Source: JABDJZ01 sp047619685 (GTDB taxonomy: Bacteria > Bacteroidota > Rhodothermia > Rhodothermales > UBA10348). From it: DNA of 64,000 nucleotides. Positions 53,552 through 62,991 of this stretch are shown one piece after another (within the stretch, counting starts at the first letter, position 1; each line of letters starts with the position of its first letter). Location of the stretch: the NCBI GenBank assembly GCA_047619685.1, contig JBLHLC010000002.1:124001-188000 (forward strand), read 5' to 3'. The position numbers and the translations under genes were made by a program. A model generated the notes under the pieces. The model was not told the DNA's origin. It made no database searches and worked only from the letters and a program-made list of their open reading frames with translations.

Positions 53552-53569
53552 CTATTAAAGAAATAATAG
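53552..53569 (+). promoter_or_regulatory. AT-rich perfect inverted repeat before FtsX permease
   Basis: CTATTA-AAGAAA-TAATAG: two exact 6-bp arms. This is the only AT-rich patch in the upstream region, so it probably overlaps the promoter and could be an operator. Confidence 0.35.
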
Positions 53570-53588
53570 ATGTGGCACGTTATTCTCT

Positions 53589-53614
53589 CGCGAGTGACTA
53601 CTGAATGACTCGCG
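53589..53614 (+). promoter_or_regulatory. Leader hairpin close to FtsX permease start
   Basis: CGCGAGT (53589-53595) pairs with ACTCGCG (53608-53614) across 12 bases, ending ten bases before the ATG. It could occlude the ribosome-binding region in mRNA. Confidence 0.35.
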
Positions 53615-53624
53615 CCTAGACCAA

Positions 53625-56033
53625 ATGCTCAAAAACTATCTCGTCGTCGCCGTCCGGGCGCTCCAAAGACAGAAGCTGTACTCGGCGATCAACATCTTCA
53701 GTTTGGCAGTCGGAATCGCCTGCTGCACCCTCATTCTGCTGTTCGTTCGCCACGAGTGGAGCGCCGACGCGTTTCATGATAACGTCGATGACATCTACCG
53801 GGTGTACCGGATTGAGCAACGGGTAAACGGAGATACCAAGCGTTCTGCCGGTCTCGCCGCGCCGCTCGGCCCCGCAATGATGCGCGATTTGCCGAACGTG
53901 GAGTTGGCCGTTCGCATGCGATCCGGAGAGGGCCAGGTCCAGTTGGGCAGTGAGGTGATTGTGGAACCCATCCTGTATGCGGATGCAGGTTTCTTCGACC
54001 TGTTTACCTTCCCGTTGTCGGGCGCAAGTTCGGCGAACCCGCTCCAGAACCCGCAAAGCGTCGTACTGAGCACCGACCTGGCGGAGAAGTACTTTGGCGA
54101 GGCCGAGGCGGTCGGAAAAACAATCAGCCTTCGGTTGGCTGAAGTGTTCCAGACGTACACGGTAACCGGCGTAGCCGCACCGCTCCCCAACAATTCCAGC
54201 ATCACTTTCGATTTCGTGGTGCCATTCGCGCAGTGGCCCGGGTATGGCGCAGTCGCGGACGTCTGGGGGTCCTTCAATTCTGCGGTTTACCTGAGGGTAT
54301 CTCCAGGGACAGGGGAAGCCGCGCTTCAAGCTCAAATCGATCCCCTGGTTGATCAATACTACAGCGAGCTCAGGGCGGACGCCCAGGCTGCTGGCTGGTG
54401 GATACAGGGGGGCGACGCGTTTGATTTCGAAGCGCAACCCATGCGAGAGGTGCATTTCAGCGTCGGGTACACCAGCGTGGTGGCCTCGACAGGCAATCCC
54501 GAGAACCTGTATGTCCTGATGGGAATTGGCCTGGTAGTCCTTCTCCTGGCAAGCGTGAACTTCATGACGCTGGCGGCCGGAAGAGGCGCCACCCGGGCGC
54601 GGGAAGTCGGCGTCCGGAAAGCGCTCGGCGCACACAGAGGCCACGTGGCGCAGCAATTTATGGGCGAAGCCATGCTGCTCAGTGGACTGGCGTTGGGTTT
54701 GGGCATCTTGATGGCCGGCCTCTTGTTGCCGCTCTTCAACGAGCTTGCAGACGCGAACCTTGGAATGCAGAACGTGGATTTCATTCTCGTCGCCGGGTTG
54801 GCCGGTCTGACCGCCCTGTGCGGGTTTGCCGCTGGAAGCTATCCGGCCCTGGTTCTGTCCCGGTATCGTCCAGCTGAGGTACTCAAGGGTGAGGTGCGTC
54901 ACGGCGGTGGCCTGCTGTTCACCCGCGCCCTCGTTGTGCTGCAGTTCACGATCTCGATCGGGATGATTGCATGTACCCTGGTGATGTTCAGCCAGCTCAA
55001 CTACATGCAGACCAAATCGCTGGGTTTTGCGGACGCGGAGATCGTCGCGGTAGATCTGCACGCTGCTCAGACGGAAGAGGAGAAGGTGCTGGATCGTTTT
55101 CGACAGCGCATCGAAGCAAGAGCCGATGTACTGAACGTGACGAGTTCGTCGTATTCGTTTGGTGACGGCTGGTCTCGGTCGGCCATCCACCAGGAGGAGC
55201 GGGAGATCATTGTCTACACCATGCGCACGGACCCGGCGTACATAGACGCCATGGGTATGCGTCTTGTGGCGGGTCGCAATTTCTCCGAATCGCTGGAGAC
55301 TGACCGGGAGGAGGCTGTCATCATAAATGAGACCCTGGCCGGCGAGCTGGGATGGGAGGATCCTGTAGGTCATCTCCTACCCGGCTACGAAGAGTCCAAC
55401 GTGACCATTATCGGAGTGGTGGCAGATTACCACTTCCAGTCGCTTCGAAGCGAAATCGAGCCGGTCTTCCTGCACATGAGCCCGGCGCTCGGGTCCGTCA
55501 ATTATGCCCTGCTGCGCGTGTCGACGGATCGCATCGCTGCCACGCTGGCCGCCCTTGGAGCAGCATGGGGGGAGGTGGCCCCTGACCAGCCCTTCGTGTA
55601 CGAGTTCATGGACCAGCGGTTGGACGCCCTGTATGCCGCGGAGAGACGGTGGAGCAGGATTGTTCAGGCGGCTTCGGCGTTTGCGCTGGCCATCGCGTGC
55701 CTGGGCCTGTTTGGCCTCGCGACGCTGAGCGTTGAGCGTCGACGCAAGGAAGTGGGCCTGCGGAAAGTGCTGGGTGCCTCTTCCGCCAGCGTCGCAATAC
55801 TCCTATCTACAGACTTCGCCCGCCTGGTCGTGGTGGCCTTCGTGCTTGCATGCCCGCTGGCCTACCTGATCATGGACCGCTGGTTTGACGGCTTTGCGTA
55901 CCACACCGAGTTGGGGGTCGGGGTCTTTGCCTTGTCCGGCGGTCTGGCGTTGGTCGTTGCGCTCCTGACCATCAGCATCCAGGCCCTGAAGTCTGCGATG
56001 GGTGATCCGGTAAAGAGTTTGCGCTACGAGTAG
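53625..56033 (+). CDS. FtsX/MacB-type ABC permease
   Basis: 802 residues. N-terminal helix (INIFSLAVGIACCTLILLFV) and a MacB-type periplasmic domain (~45-290), three helices (~300-410) with the coupling motif GATRAREVGVRKALGAHRGH, then a second half repeating the pattern: VVLQFTISIGMIACTLVMFS, a second periplasmic domain, and ERRRKEVGLRKVLGASSASV before the last three helices. Eight helices in all, a full-length duplicate of the FtsX fold. The ATPase partner is not encoded nearby. Such orphan permeases are numerous in Rhodothermota and related groups; export of toxic or signal peptides is the usual guess. Confidence 0.9.
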   Translation: MLKNYLVVAVRALQRQKLYSAINIFSLAVGIACCTLILLFVRHEWSADAFHDNVDDIYRVYRIEQRVNGDTKRSAGLAAPLGPAMMRDLPNVELAVRMRSGEGQVQLGSEVIVEPILYADAGFFDLFTFPLSGASSANPLQNPQSVVLSTDLAEKYFGEAEAVGKTISLRLAEVFQTYTVTGVAAPLPNNSSITFDFVVPFAQWPGYGAVADVWGSFNSAVYLRVSPGTGEAALQAQIDPLVDQYYSELRADAQAAGWWIQGGDAFDFEAQPMREVHFSVGYTSVVASTGNPENLYVLMGIGLVVLLLASVNFMTLAAGRGATRAREVGVRKALGAHRGHVAQQFMGEAMLLSGLALGLGILMAGLLLPLFNELADANLGMQNVDFILVAGLAGLTALCGFAAGSYPALVLSRYRPAEVLKGEVRHGGGLLFTRALVVLQFTISIGMIACTLVMFSQLNYMQTKSLGFADAEIVAVDLHAAQTEEEKVLDRFRQRIEARADVLNVTSSSYSFGDGWSRSAIHQEEREIIVYTMRTDPAYIDAMGMRLVAGRNFSESLETDREEAVIINETLAGELGWEDPVGHLLPGYEESNVTIIGVVADYHFQSLRSEIEPVFLHMSPALGSVNYALLRVSTDRIAATLAALGAAWGEVAPDQPFVYEFMDQRLDALYAAERRWSRIVQAASAFALAIACLGLFGLATLSVERRRKEVGLRKVLGASSASVAILLSTDFARLVVVAFVLACPLAYLIMDRWFDGFAYHTELGVGVFALSGGLALVVALLTISIQALKSAMGDPVKSLRYE

Positions 56034-56037
56034 CCCA

Positions 56038-57180
56038 TTGACAACTACGCCCCTCGACCGCTCCGACTACCCTTCGCTGAAGGAGTCCGTTTACCTGAAC
56101 CAGGCTTCGCTGGGACTCATTGGGGAGCCCGCGGTCCGGTCAATGCACGCGTTCCTGGACGATGTGGCACGCCACGGAAATCTGCGGATGAGCGACGCGG
56201 ACGAGGTGGGCTTTTTCGAGGCGCTCCGCGAGCGCGGCGCACGGATCCTGAACTGCGATGTTCGGGGCGTCGCCATCACGTCGGGAGCCAGCGAATTGCT
56301 GGGTCAGCTCCCCTTCATGATCCGCCCGCCGGCCGGGACCAGCATTCTCTGCGTTTCCACGGACTTTCCTGCGGTCACCAGGCCGTGGGTCCAATATGCG
56401 CAAGCCAGCGGATGCGCCGTTGAGTTCGTAGAGGACGTGGCGGACCAGCCTTTGACCGACACGCTTTTGGCCGCGATCCATGACCGGACCGCCGTGATCG
56501 CTGTTGGCTCCGTCCAGTATGCAACTGGCACGGTGCTGGATGTCCGCCGGCTCCGCCAGGGTGCCGATCGGGTCGGTGCCCGGTTGATCATTGATGCGAC
56601 CCAAGGCGCTGGCGTGACGGACATCATGGCCGGAGACTGGGGCGCCGATGCGGTCGTGACCAGCGGCTACAAGTGGCTCGGTGGGCATGGCGGTGTGGCC
56701 CTGGCAACCCTGTCGCCGGCCTTGCAGCACCAAGCGCCACCCCTGCCCGGGTGGATGGGTACGCCCCACCCATTCGCCTTCGACGCAACTACCGTCGCGT
56801 TCGCCGGGGACGCCCGCCGCTTCACGCAGTCAACCATGGCCTACCTGTCCCTGGTTGGACTCACCGCGTCGTTGGATCAGCTCCTCGGCCTGGCCCCGAA
56901 CGCCGCTGAGGCCCACGCGCGCCATCTGGCTCACACGCTGCTCGAAACCGTCCGGACCGCCGGATGGGTCCCCTACCGAAGTCTGAGCGACACATCGGCG
57001 TCTTCCCATATCATTTCGCTCAGTCATCCTGAGGCAGACCCTGTGGAGGTCCAGGCCCTGCTACAGCGCCAACGGATAATCTGTGGGTCCCGCGGCGGCC
57101 GGGTCCGGATATCACTTGCGCCCTACAACTCCCTGGACGACGTCAGCGCGCTCGCAGAGGTATTGTCCAGCCTGACGTAG
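56038..57180 (+). CDS. Class V aminotransferase / cysteine-desulfurase-like PLP enzyme
   Basis: 380 residues, TTG start four bases after the permease stop. Fold-type I PLP protein: VYLNQASLGLIGEPAV, GVAITSGASELLGQLPFMI, LIIDATQGAGVTD (PLP aspartate), TSGYKWLGGHGGVALAT with the Schiff-base lysine. A C-terminal small domain (HIISLSHPEADPVEVQALLQ, GGRVRISLAPYNSLDDV) is present. There is no desulfurase-type catalytic cysteine loop that I can identify, so an aminotransferase, kynureninase-like or lyase role is as likely. Context gives no pathway. Confidence 0.88.
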   Translation: MTTTPLDRSDYPSLKESVYLNQASLGLIGEPAVRSMHAFLDDVARHGNLRMSDADEVGFFEALRERGARILNCDVRGVAITSGASELLGQLPFMIRPPAGTSILCVSTDFPAVTRPWVQYAQASGCAVEFVEDVADQPLTDTLLAAIHDRTAVIAVGSVQYATGTVLDVRRLRQGADRVGARLIIDATQGAGVTDIMAGDWGADAVVTSGYKWLGGHGGVALATLSPALQHQAPPLPGWMGTPHPFAFDATTVAFAGDARRFTQSTMAYLSLVGLTASLDQLLGLAPNAAEAHARHLAHTLLETVRTAGWVPYRSLSDTSASSHIISLSHPEADPVEVQALLQRQRIICGSRGGRVRISLAPYNSLDDVSALAEVLSSLT

Positions 57181-57195
57181 CGGCATCCGGCGTCG

Positions 57196-59952
57196 TCAGT
57201 TCGATTTCTCTGGATCATCGTTCTCCTCCGGGGCCGCCGGTGGTGTCCAGAAGTCCGCGTCTCCGAGGCCGGAGGACGCAAGTTGGCTCCCGTAAAACAC
57301 TGAGTTGAACAAGACGCGGAAAGTCCCGAAGGACTGTCCCCGCCATTGAGGCCGGAAACCCAGCAGGATGACGTGGCCGTCCCCGTGTTTCACGTCCATC
57401 GCCGCGGCATACGCGTTCAGATGCTCCTCGCCAAGAAGATAGCCTGACCGAAGGGGGCTGCCTTTGGCCGCGTATTTGGCAAGCGCGGTCCCCTCGAAGC
57501 CTTCCTTGGCCGTAAAGACAGGGCTTCGCCAGACGAATACGTCCGCGGAGGACGGCATTCCTGCCATCACCGGATGGGTCGGATCGGTTTGGACTTCCAG
57601 AATCGATCCGCCGGTAAAGAAGTCGGTGCTGGCAAGGTCGGCGACCACGTTTCGCACTGGAAGATGCAGTTGGTCGATGGCGAAGTCGCTGCTAGCGTTC
57701 AGACACACCAGCGTGCCGCCACCGCGGACGAAGCGATCCAGCGCCCGTACACCGAGCGTTCCCAGGCCTCCTTCAAAACGAGCAGGGACAGATCCCTTGG
57801 CATAACCATCGACGAGCGACCGAGGGCTGTCGGAGGCCAGCAGAATCACATCGTAGCGGTCTTCGAGATTGCCCGCACGCATCTGTCCGCTGGTGATATT
57901 TGCGAACTCGAACCCGTATAGCTCCAGCAACCAGCGCGTCCATCCCTCGTCCATGCTGGCGTTCCATGGCCTGTACATGCCCACACGTGAACGGATTGGA
58001 ACGGAGTCCACCGAGCGTGTGCGTTCAATGTCCAGAGCGAAGTCATTCGACCACCGGGAGGCCTGGGAGTCCGATGCTCCCTGAATCACATAGCGGCCGC
58101 CTTCTTTGGCGAAGCTCACGCGGGCGCCCGACTGCAGTGCGGCATTAACAGCGCGGAACGCGTTGTTTGCAGCCGGGTCGATCAGGTAGCTGGAGCCTGA
58201 ACCCGTCAGTTGGCCGTCTGGAGGGAGGATTCCGGCCGCTACGGCGTTGGTATTGAAGCCGACTCCGGGAACGCTGTCAAAAGTCGCTGCGTCGGGCTCG
58301 GCTTCCGTCGGGCCTGATCCGTCTCCAGCCGCGACTGAGGTCACGCCTTCGCTCCAGGGGGTTGTCTCTGCCGACACCGGCTTCATGGCGCCCCGAACAG
58401 CGGCGGTCAGGGGCTCCGTGGCCGCGACCACGCGAACTCCAAATTGGTACGACAGCGTCCAACCGGCCGCGTCGTACGGCTGGTCCTGGGGACCCTCCGG
58501 AAATTGGCGAAGGTCCGGATACGTCTGGACGTCCAGGACCTGCCGGGCGAGTTCGGCGAACTCCTGATCCATCGGAATCACCCATGTCCCCGCCTGGAAC
58601 GTGTTGCCCCCGACGGTGGCTTGCTCTGTGAGTTGGGAAATCCTGATGCCGCTGAAAGCCAGCCGCCTGAGCATCTCGACCGGGGCAACCGGGTCCCGCT
58701 GATTTTGCGAAATGAAATACGCGTACGGCGGCCCTTCTGCATAACGCTCGATGGTATCTCGCCCAGACTGATACCGGTTGTACAGGATGGTCTCGCGGTA
58801 CTTGGAGGCATAGTCGATCACGGCCGAGGAAGCCGTCACCATGTAGTCCACCGCATCGCCCAGCCGCCACCATCCGCCTTTCCATGGACTCGGGTACAGC
58901 GTTTCGGCCCTGAGTCCCCGTTTGTCTCGGGGAAAGTCATTGACCGTGTAGAAGTGGGGCGTGGCGTATCGGTAGAGTGCCGTCTCGGTAAAGAATGCGG
59001 CCACGTTCTGCAGGACCGGCATATAGTCCACGTATCCAGGATACCAGGCATCGAAGCCTGTGCCCATATGCGTGGCACCCGGCTGACCGTTGGACTCGAG
59101 CATCTGGGCGATGGCCATTCCCATCATATTGACCTCGCGGGCAATCAGAGGAGGCGACTGTGCGGCGATAGGATCGGCGAAAGGGGGGAGCCAGATTCTT
59201 GTGGGGAAGGGAGCCGTTTGATGGTGGACATACTTGATATGGGGCTCCCAATCGCGCCAGGTGCGGGCCACCACGCGCGATTCAATCATGTTGAGGGCGT
59301 ACGAGTCCCGGTTGTTGTCGTGGCCGATGTACTTCTGGTAGAGGGCCGGCAGCGGCGCCACCTCATACGGCGTCCCGACGTTGGCCATGTACCAATCGGA
59401 CACCATGGTTTGCCCGTCGGGATTCAGCGATGGCCACAGCAGCACGATGACGTCGTCCAGGACATCGTCCGAAAGTTGGCCGGTGCCACTCACCAGGTCG
59501 TACGCCAGTTGTATGGTATGCTGTGCTCCCGCGACTTCTGTGGCGTGGAGCCCGCCGTCAATATGCACAAAGGTCTTTCCTTCGGAGGCCAGGAGCCGGG
59601 CCTCCGCATTGGAGAGGCCGGCCGGGTGGGCCAGGCGGTCCACTATTTCCCGAGAGCGATCTAGATTGCGCAGGTTGTCCGCCGTGGAAACCAGCGCGAA
59701 AAACCAGGGCCGTCCTTCAGAGGTCCGGCCGGTTTCCACCAGAGTCAGCCTGTCAGAAGCGGCATCCAGCAGCTGGAAATACGCGAGCGACTGCTCGTAA
59801 TTGATGAGCTGGAAGTCCGCTCCAACCTCGAATCCGAACACGCTCTCCGGCGTGGGGATTGACCGTGTTTGCGCCAATGCTGGCTCGGTGCCCAGCAGTA
59901 CTGCGGCCAGCGAGAGGCTGGCGATCAATCTCAGGGAAGCTCTGAAAGTCAT
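57196..59952 (-). CDS. M14-family zinc carboxypeptidase-like protein, exported
   Basis: 918 residues from ATG 59952, giving the signal SLRLIASLSLAAVLLGTEPA (an earlier in-frame ATG lacks it). The peptidase domain (~30-400) shows HIDGGLHATEVAGAQHTIQ (zinc His-x2-Glu), VIVLLWPSLNPDGQTMVSDW, and FFTETALYRY with the likely catalytic glutamate. The remaining ~500 residues include a class-I glutamine-amidotransferase-like fold (GFEFANITSGQMRAGNLEDR...LGTLGVRALDRFVRGGGTLV). This two-part architecture is common among secreted M14 proteins of marine Bacteroidota. Convergent with the aminotransferase; the iminopeptidase is upstream on the same strand. Confidence 0.88.
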   Translation of the reverse strand: MTFRASLRLIASLSLAAVLLGTEPALAQTRSIPTPESVFGFEVGADFQLINYEQSLAYFQLLDAASDRLTLVETGRTSEGRPWFFALVSTADNLRNLDRSREIVDRLAHPAGLSNAEARLLASEGKTFVHIDGGLHATEVAGAQHTIQLAYDLVSGTGQLSDDVLDDVIVLLWPSLNPDGQTMVSDWYMANVGTPYEVAPLPALYQKYIGHDNNRDSYALNMIESRVVARTWRDWEPHIKYVHHQTAPFPTRIWLPPFADPIAAQSPPLIAREVNMMGMAIAQMLESNGQPGATHMGTGFDAWYPGYVDYMPVLQNVAAFFTETALYRYATPHFYTVNDFPRDKRGLRAETLYPSPWKGGWWRLGDAVDYMVTASSAVIDYASKYRETILYNRYQSGRDTIERYAEGPPYAYFISQNQRDPVAPVEMLRRLAFSGIRISQLTEQATVGGNTFQAGTWVIPMDQEFAELARQVLDVQTYPDLRQFPEGPQDQPYDAAGWTLSYQFGVRVVAATEPLTAAVRGAMKPVSAETTPWSEGVTSVAAGDGSGPTEAEPDAATFDSVPGVGFNTNAVAAGILPPDGQLTGSGSSYLIDPAANNAFRAVNAALQSGARVSFAKEGGRYVIQGASDSQASRWSNDFALDIERTRSVDSVPIRSRVGMYRPWNASMDEGWTRWLLELYGFEFANITSGQMRAGNLEDRYDVILLASDSPRSLVDGYAKGSVPARFEGGLGTLGVRALDRFVRGGGTLVCLNASSDFAIDQLHLPVRNVVADLASTDFFTGGSILEVQTDPTHPVMAGMPSSADVFVWRSPVFTAKEGFEGTALAKYAAKGSPLRSGYLLGEEHLNAYAAAMDVKHGDGHVILLGFRPQWRGQSFGTFRVLFNSVFYGSQLASSGLGDADFWTPPAAPEENDDPEKSN

Positions 59953-60020
59953 GTCGGGCGTCGGCTTGGTCCGCCAAATGTAGTTACCGACAGCCAACCC
60001 GACCCTTCGAGGCTTGGGTC

Positions 60021-60995
60021 TCAGGAAGAGCCAGGGAGTCGCGGGCTACCAGAGGATCGGATGCGATTGGTCGCGGCCACCAATTCCTTGGTGATTCCCG
60101 GCTCATGAGACGAGTGGCCCGCGTCCGGTACGACCACCATGTCGGCTTCAGGCCAGACCGCCTTGAGGTCGAATGCGTTCTTGATGGGGCAGACGATGTC
60201 ATATCGGCCATGCACGATCACCGAAGGAATGTGCCGGATTCGGTCGACTCGTCGCAAAAGAAGGTCATCGGGTTCGAGGCGCACATTCCGGAAATAGTGG
60301 GCCTCAAGTCGGGCCATGCTCCAGGCAATACCCGGGTCTTCGAAAAGTGACAAAAACTCTTCGTTCGGAAGAAGCGTGCAGCAGGCCCCTTCGTACAGGC
60401 TCCAACGGCGAGCCGCTTCAAAAGCCTCGTCCTTGTCCGGGCTGTTCATGAGGCGCCAGTACCCCTCCAGGAGATCATCTCGCTGGTCTTCCGGCAGATG
60501 CCCCGCAAACTCGTCCCAGAGTTCAGGCTGGATGTTTCTGATGCCGTAGAGCCACCAATCCAGTTCCTCCTGGCGCAGTAGCCAGATGCCCCGGAGGGTA
60601 AGCGTCCGGCAGCGCTCCGGGTGCTCCTGCGCGTAATAAAGGCTAAGCGTGCTTCCCCAACTTCCACCGAAGACGTGCCAGGTCTCGATTCCCAGTGTTT
60701 CTCGCAGGGCCTCGATGTCTGCCACGATCTGGTCGATGGAATTTTCCGCCAGCTCTCCGACCGGCCGCGAACGACCACACCCTCGCTGGTCGAACAGGAT
60801 CGCACGAAAGTGGTCTGGGTCAAAGAACCTCCTGTCCGTCAGAGAGCAGGCTGCGCCGGGTCCTCCGTGAAGGAATAGGATGGGCTCCCCATTCGGCTTC
60901 CCGCATTGCTCCCAATAGAGCGTATGGATATCTGAGACCTTCAGTTCGCCGGTCGCGAACGGTTCTGTTGCCGGATAGAAGTGTTCGTTGGCCAT
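60021..60995 (-). CDS. pip: Proline iminopeptidase
   Basis: 324 residues, cytoplasmic alpha/beta hydrolase. HGGPGAACSLTDRRFF (oxyanion loop), LFDQRGCGRSRPVGEL, nucleophile elbow GGSWGSTLSLYYAQEHPE (serine), IVHGRYDIVCPI (aspartate) and DAGHSSHEPG (histidine) make up a complete S33 family set. Removes N-terminal proline from peptides, complementing the exported M14 peptidase encoded downstream in the same direction. Upstream lies the decayed FtsX/2-oxoacid oxidoreductase region. Confidence 0.93.
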   Translation of the reverse strand: MANEHFYPATEPFATGELKVSDIHTLYWEQCGKPNGEPILFLHGGPGAACSLTDRRFFDPDHFRAILFDQRGCGRSRPVGELAENSIDQIVADIEALRETLGIETWHVFGGSWGSTLSLYYAQEHPERCRTLTLRGIWLLRQEELDWWLYGIRNIQPELWDEFAGHLPEDQRDDLLEGYWRLMNSPDKDEAFEAARRWSLYEGACCTLLPNEEFLSLFEDPGIAWSMARLEAHYFRNVRLEPDDLLLRRVDRIRHIPSVIVHGRYDIVCPIKNAFDLKAVWPEADMVVVPDAGHSSHEPGITKELVAATNRIRSSGSPRLPGSS

Positions 60996-61001
60996 TCTTG
61001 G

Positions 61002-61462
61002 CTAGTCGTGGTGGAGTGCCTGGACAGGGTTGCGATTGCCGCCCTGATGGACTGGTAACTTACCGTAATCCACGCGACCGCAACTGCAGCGCTCCCAGAC
61101 AACACAAATACAGACCAACCAATGGGCTGCGAGTAGGCGAAGCTCTCCAGCCAGCGGGACATGATCAGCCACCCGATCGGGAAGGCAACGGCGCACGCCA
61201 CAAGTACCAATACGGTGAACTCGCGGGTCAGAAGGGCGACCACACTACCGACGGACGCTCCCAGTGCCTTCCGTACACCAATCTCCCGCGTTCGCTGCGA
61301 GGTCACGTAGGAGGCCAATCCGAAGAGCCCGAGACAGGCGATGAATATGGCCAAGGCTGTGAAGTAGAGATACAAACTGCCGAGTCGCTGCTCCCTCTCG
61401 TAAAAGCCCGCGTAGTCCGCATCCAAAAAGAAATAGCGGAAGGGATACCCAGGCTGCGGGCT
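61002..61462 (-). pseudogene. 3' remnant of an FtsX-type permease
   Basis: Only the last ~150 codons remain: PGYPFRYFFLDADYAGFYER, LYFTALAIFIACLGLFGLAS, SQRTREIGVRKALGASVGSV and two further helices. The 5' part is missing and the sequence is fused in frame to the korA remnant upstream. Near the end the frame is lost by one base after YQSIRAAIA; the neighbouring frame carries the normal terminus NPVQALHHD and TAG at 61004. Without this shift the chimeric frame would not run into the iminopeptidase gene. It is related to, but distinct from, the intact permease at 53625-56033. Confidence 0.8.
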
Positions 61463-62822
61463 GAGCGTCTTCTGGAGAGCGGCCAGTTTCAGGCTGCGTT
61501 TTTCACACCCTTCCTGATTTACCGAGGATAGATAGGCCACCTTGGCAGACCGTGTGTGCGCAAGCCCTGTGACCGTGTGCATACCGCCCTTCTGCCCGGG
61601 AATGAACCGGGTAGACAGTCCCGTGCGATCATCCCAGTCATAGGGTGTGGCCCCTTCGGGGACGGGTCTCTGATCGATTGGTGGAGCCACCCATTCCTTC
61701 TGAAACTCTGGTCGCGCGAAGGGCTGCTGGCCAGTGGCAAGATTCGCGTCGGAGAGCACGATCACTGGCATCCGGAACGTCTCCGCGATCTTCCGCGCGG
61801 TCGGTATGGCGTAGAAACAATCGTCTATTGTCGCCGGCGCCATCACCACCTGCGGGGCATCGCCGTGGGTGCCAAACATGGCCTGCAGGAGGTCGCCTTG
61901 CTCGACTTTGGTGGGCAATCCGGTGCTCGGCCTGCCGCGCTGGACGTTGACGATCACGAGCGGGATTTCGGCCATGGAGGCCAAGCCGATCAGTTCCGTT
62001 TTGATGTGGCCGGCGTAATTGGGTACATGGCGCACATTTCCATACCGGAAGCGATCACGCCCAGGGCGATGGCTTGATTGCCATTGATGACAATCTTCTC
62101 TCGAACATCCGCCATCGGCGGCACGGGAAGACTGAGGCCAAGGTTCTCAGAGGCCCATTCGTATCCAGCCTGCAGGAGTTCAAGGTTGTTGTCGATGACC
62201 TTTCGGTCCTTTTTGCGAAACGTGAACTCGATGGTCTAAGCAGCGATCTTCATGTCGCGCTGGTAGATCTGGCACAGCATGCCAAGAACTAGCATGTTCT
62301 TCCCGCGCTCCGGGTTGGTCACATGGCGGAGACACATGTCCTCCATGGGCACCTCCACCAGATTGTACCCGGCTTTTCCCATGCGTTCAAACGCTTCGGT
62401 ATAGGCGGCGCTGATTTCCGGGTCCCGGTGGGTGCGCCATTTGGACTCCAGCAGAATGGTGGCGCCGGGTTTGAAATCCGCTCGTTCGAGCCGGCCGATG
62501 AGGGCTTGTTCGTTGAAGGCAACGATGAGGTCAATCTCATCGCCCATATTCGTCACGTTGAAGGATCCAATTCTAACTCTGATTCCAGAGGCCCCGGACT
62601 GGCTGCGCGGGGGGGCTGGATCTCTGCCGGAATTATCTCGACGGTCCAGACGCCGTTGCTCATTTTGGCTGAAATGGTACCGAAGGACTGGCCTGCCTTT
62701 TGGGCACCCTCGCCGGCGTCCGAGACGATCTCGACCACGTATTCACGTTTTTGCGCATGGGGAGGCTCCTGGCCGTTGGCTACGGATGGAGCCAGCGCCT
62801 CTGGGGTCGACGGCATATTCAA
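61460..62822 (-). pseudogene. korA: Decayed 2-oxoacid:ferredoxin oxidoreductase alpha subunit
   Basis: The pieces follow the alpha subunit in order. ATG 62822 to ~62600: REYVVEIVSDAGEGAQKAGQ and VEIIPAEIQPPR. After a one-base shift, likely in the seven-G run 62609-62615 or just after it: GASGIRVRIGSFNVTNMGDE to QIYQRDMKIAA. A TAG follows at 62236-62238 in the same frame, then IEFTFRKKDRKVIDNNLEL to MYPITPATS. About 55 residues are missing at ~62000 with a change of frame, then LASMAEIPLVIVNVQRGRPS to EKRSLKLAALQKTL, where the gene is cut and joined to the permease remnant. The C-terminal domain and a beta-subunit gene are absent. Nonfunctional as a CoA-dependent 2-oxoacid oxidoreductase. Confidence 0.88.
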
Positions 62823-62991
62823 CGGGCGATTAGGGGTTAAACCTGACGGGTTTGGGTCCTAATCACAGTAAGCAGGCCGTCAGTTATGCGCTGAGGTCCG
62901 CCTCGAGGCCACCTGTAGGGTGCCACAACGAGCGAATGTGGGGGAGCCCCCTACAAACCACCCGGGCCGGCCCGAATCTCGCAGGTTCGCC

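Noticed and set aside
53616..55373. A 585-codon open frame on the minus strand opposite the FtsX permease
   Set aside because: Composition is Arg/His/Gln-rich with no domain or signal; the plus strand encodes a complete, well-conserved permease. It is an antisense shadow caused by GC-rich codons.
60941..62035. Possible genuine bifunctional KorA-permease protein
   Set aside because: The KorA part lacks its N-terminal domains and internal segment, the permease half lacks its first half, and the frame runs past the natural permease end into pip. It reads as a fusion pseudogene.
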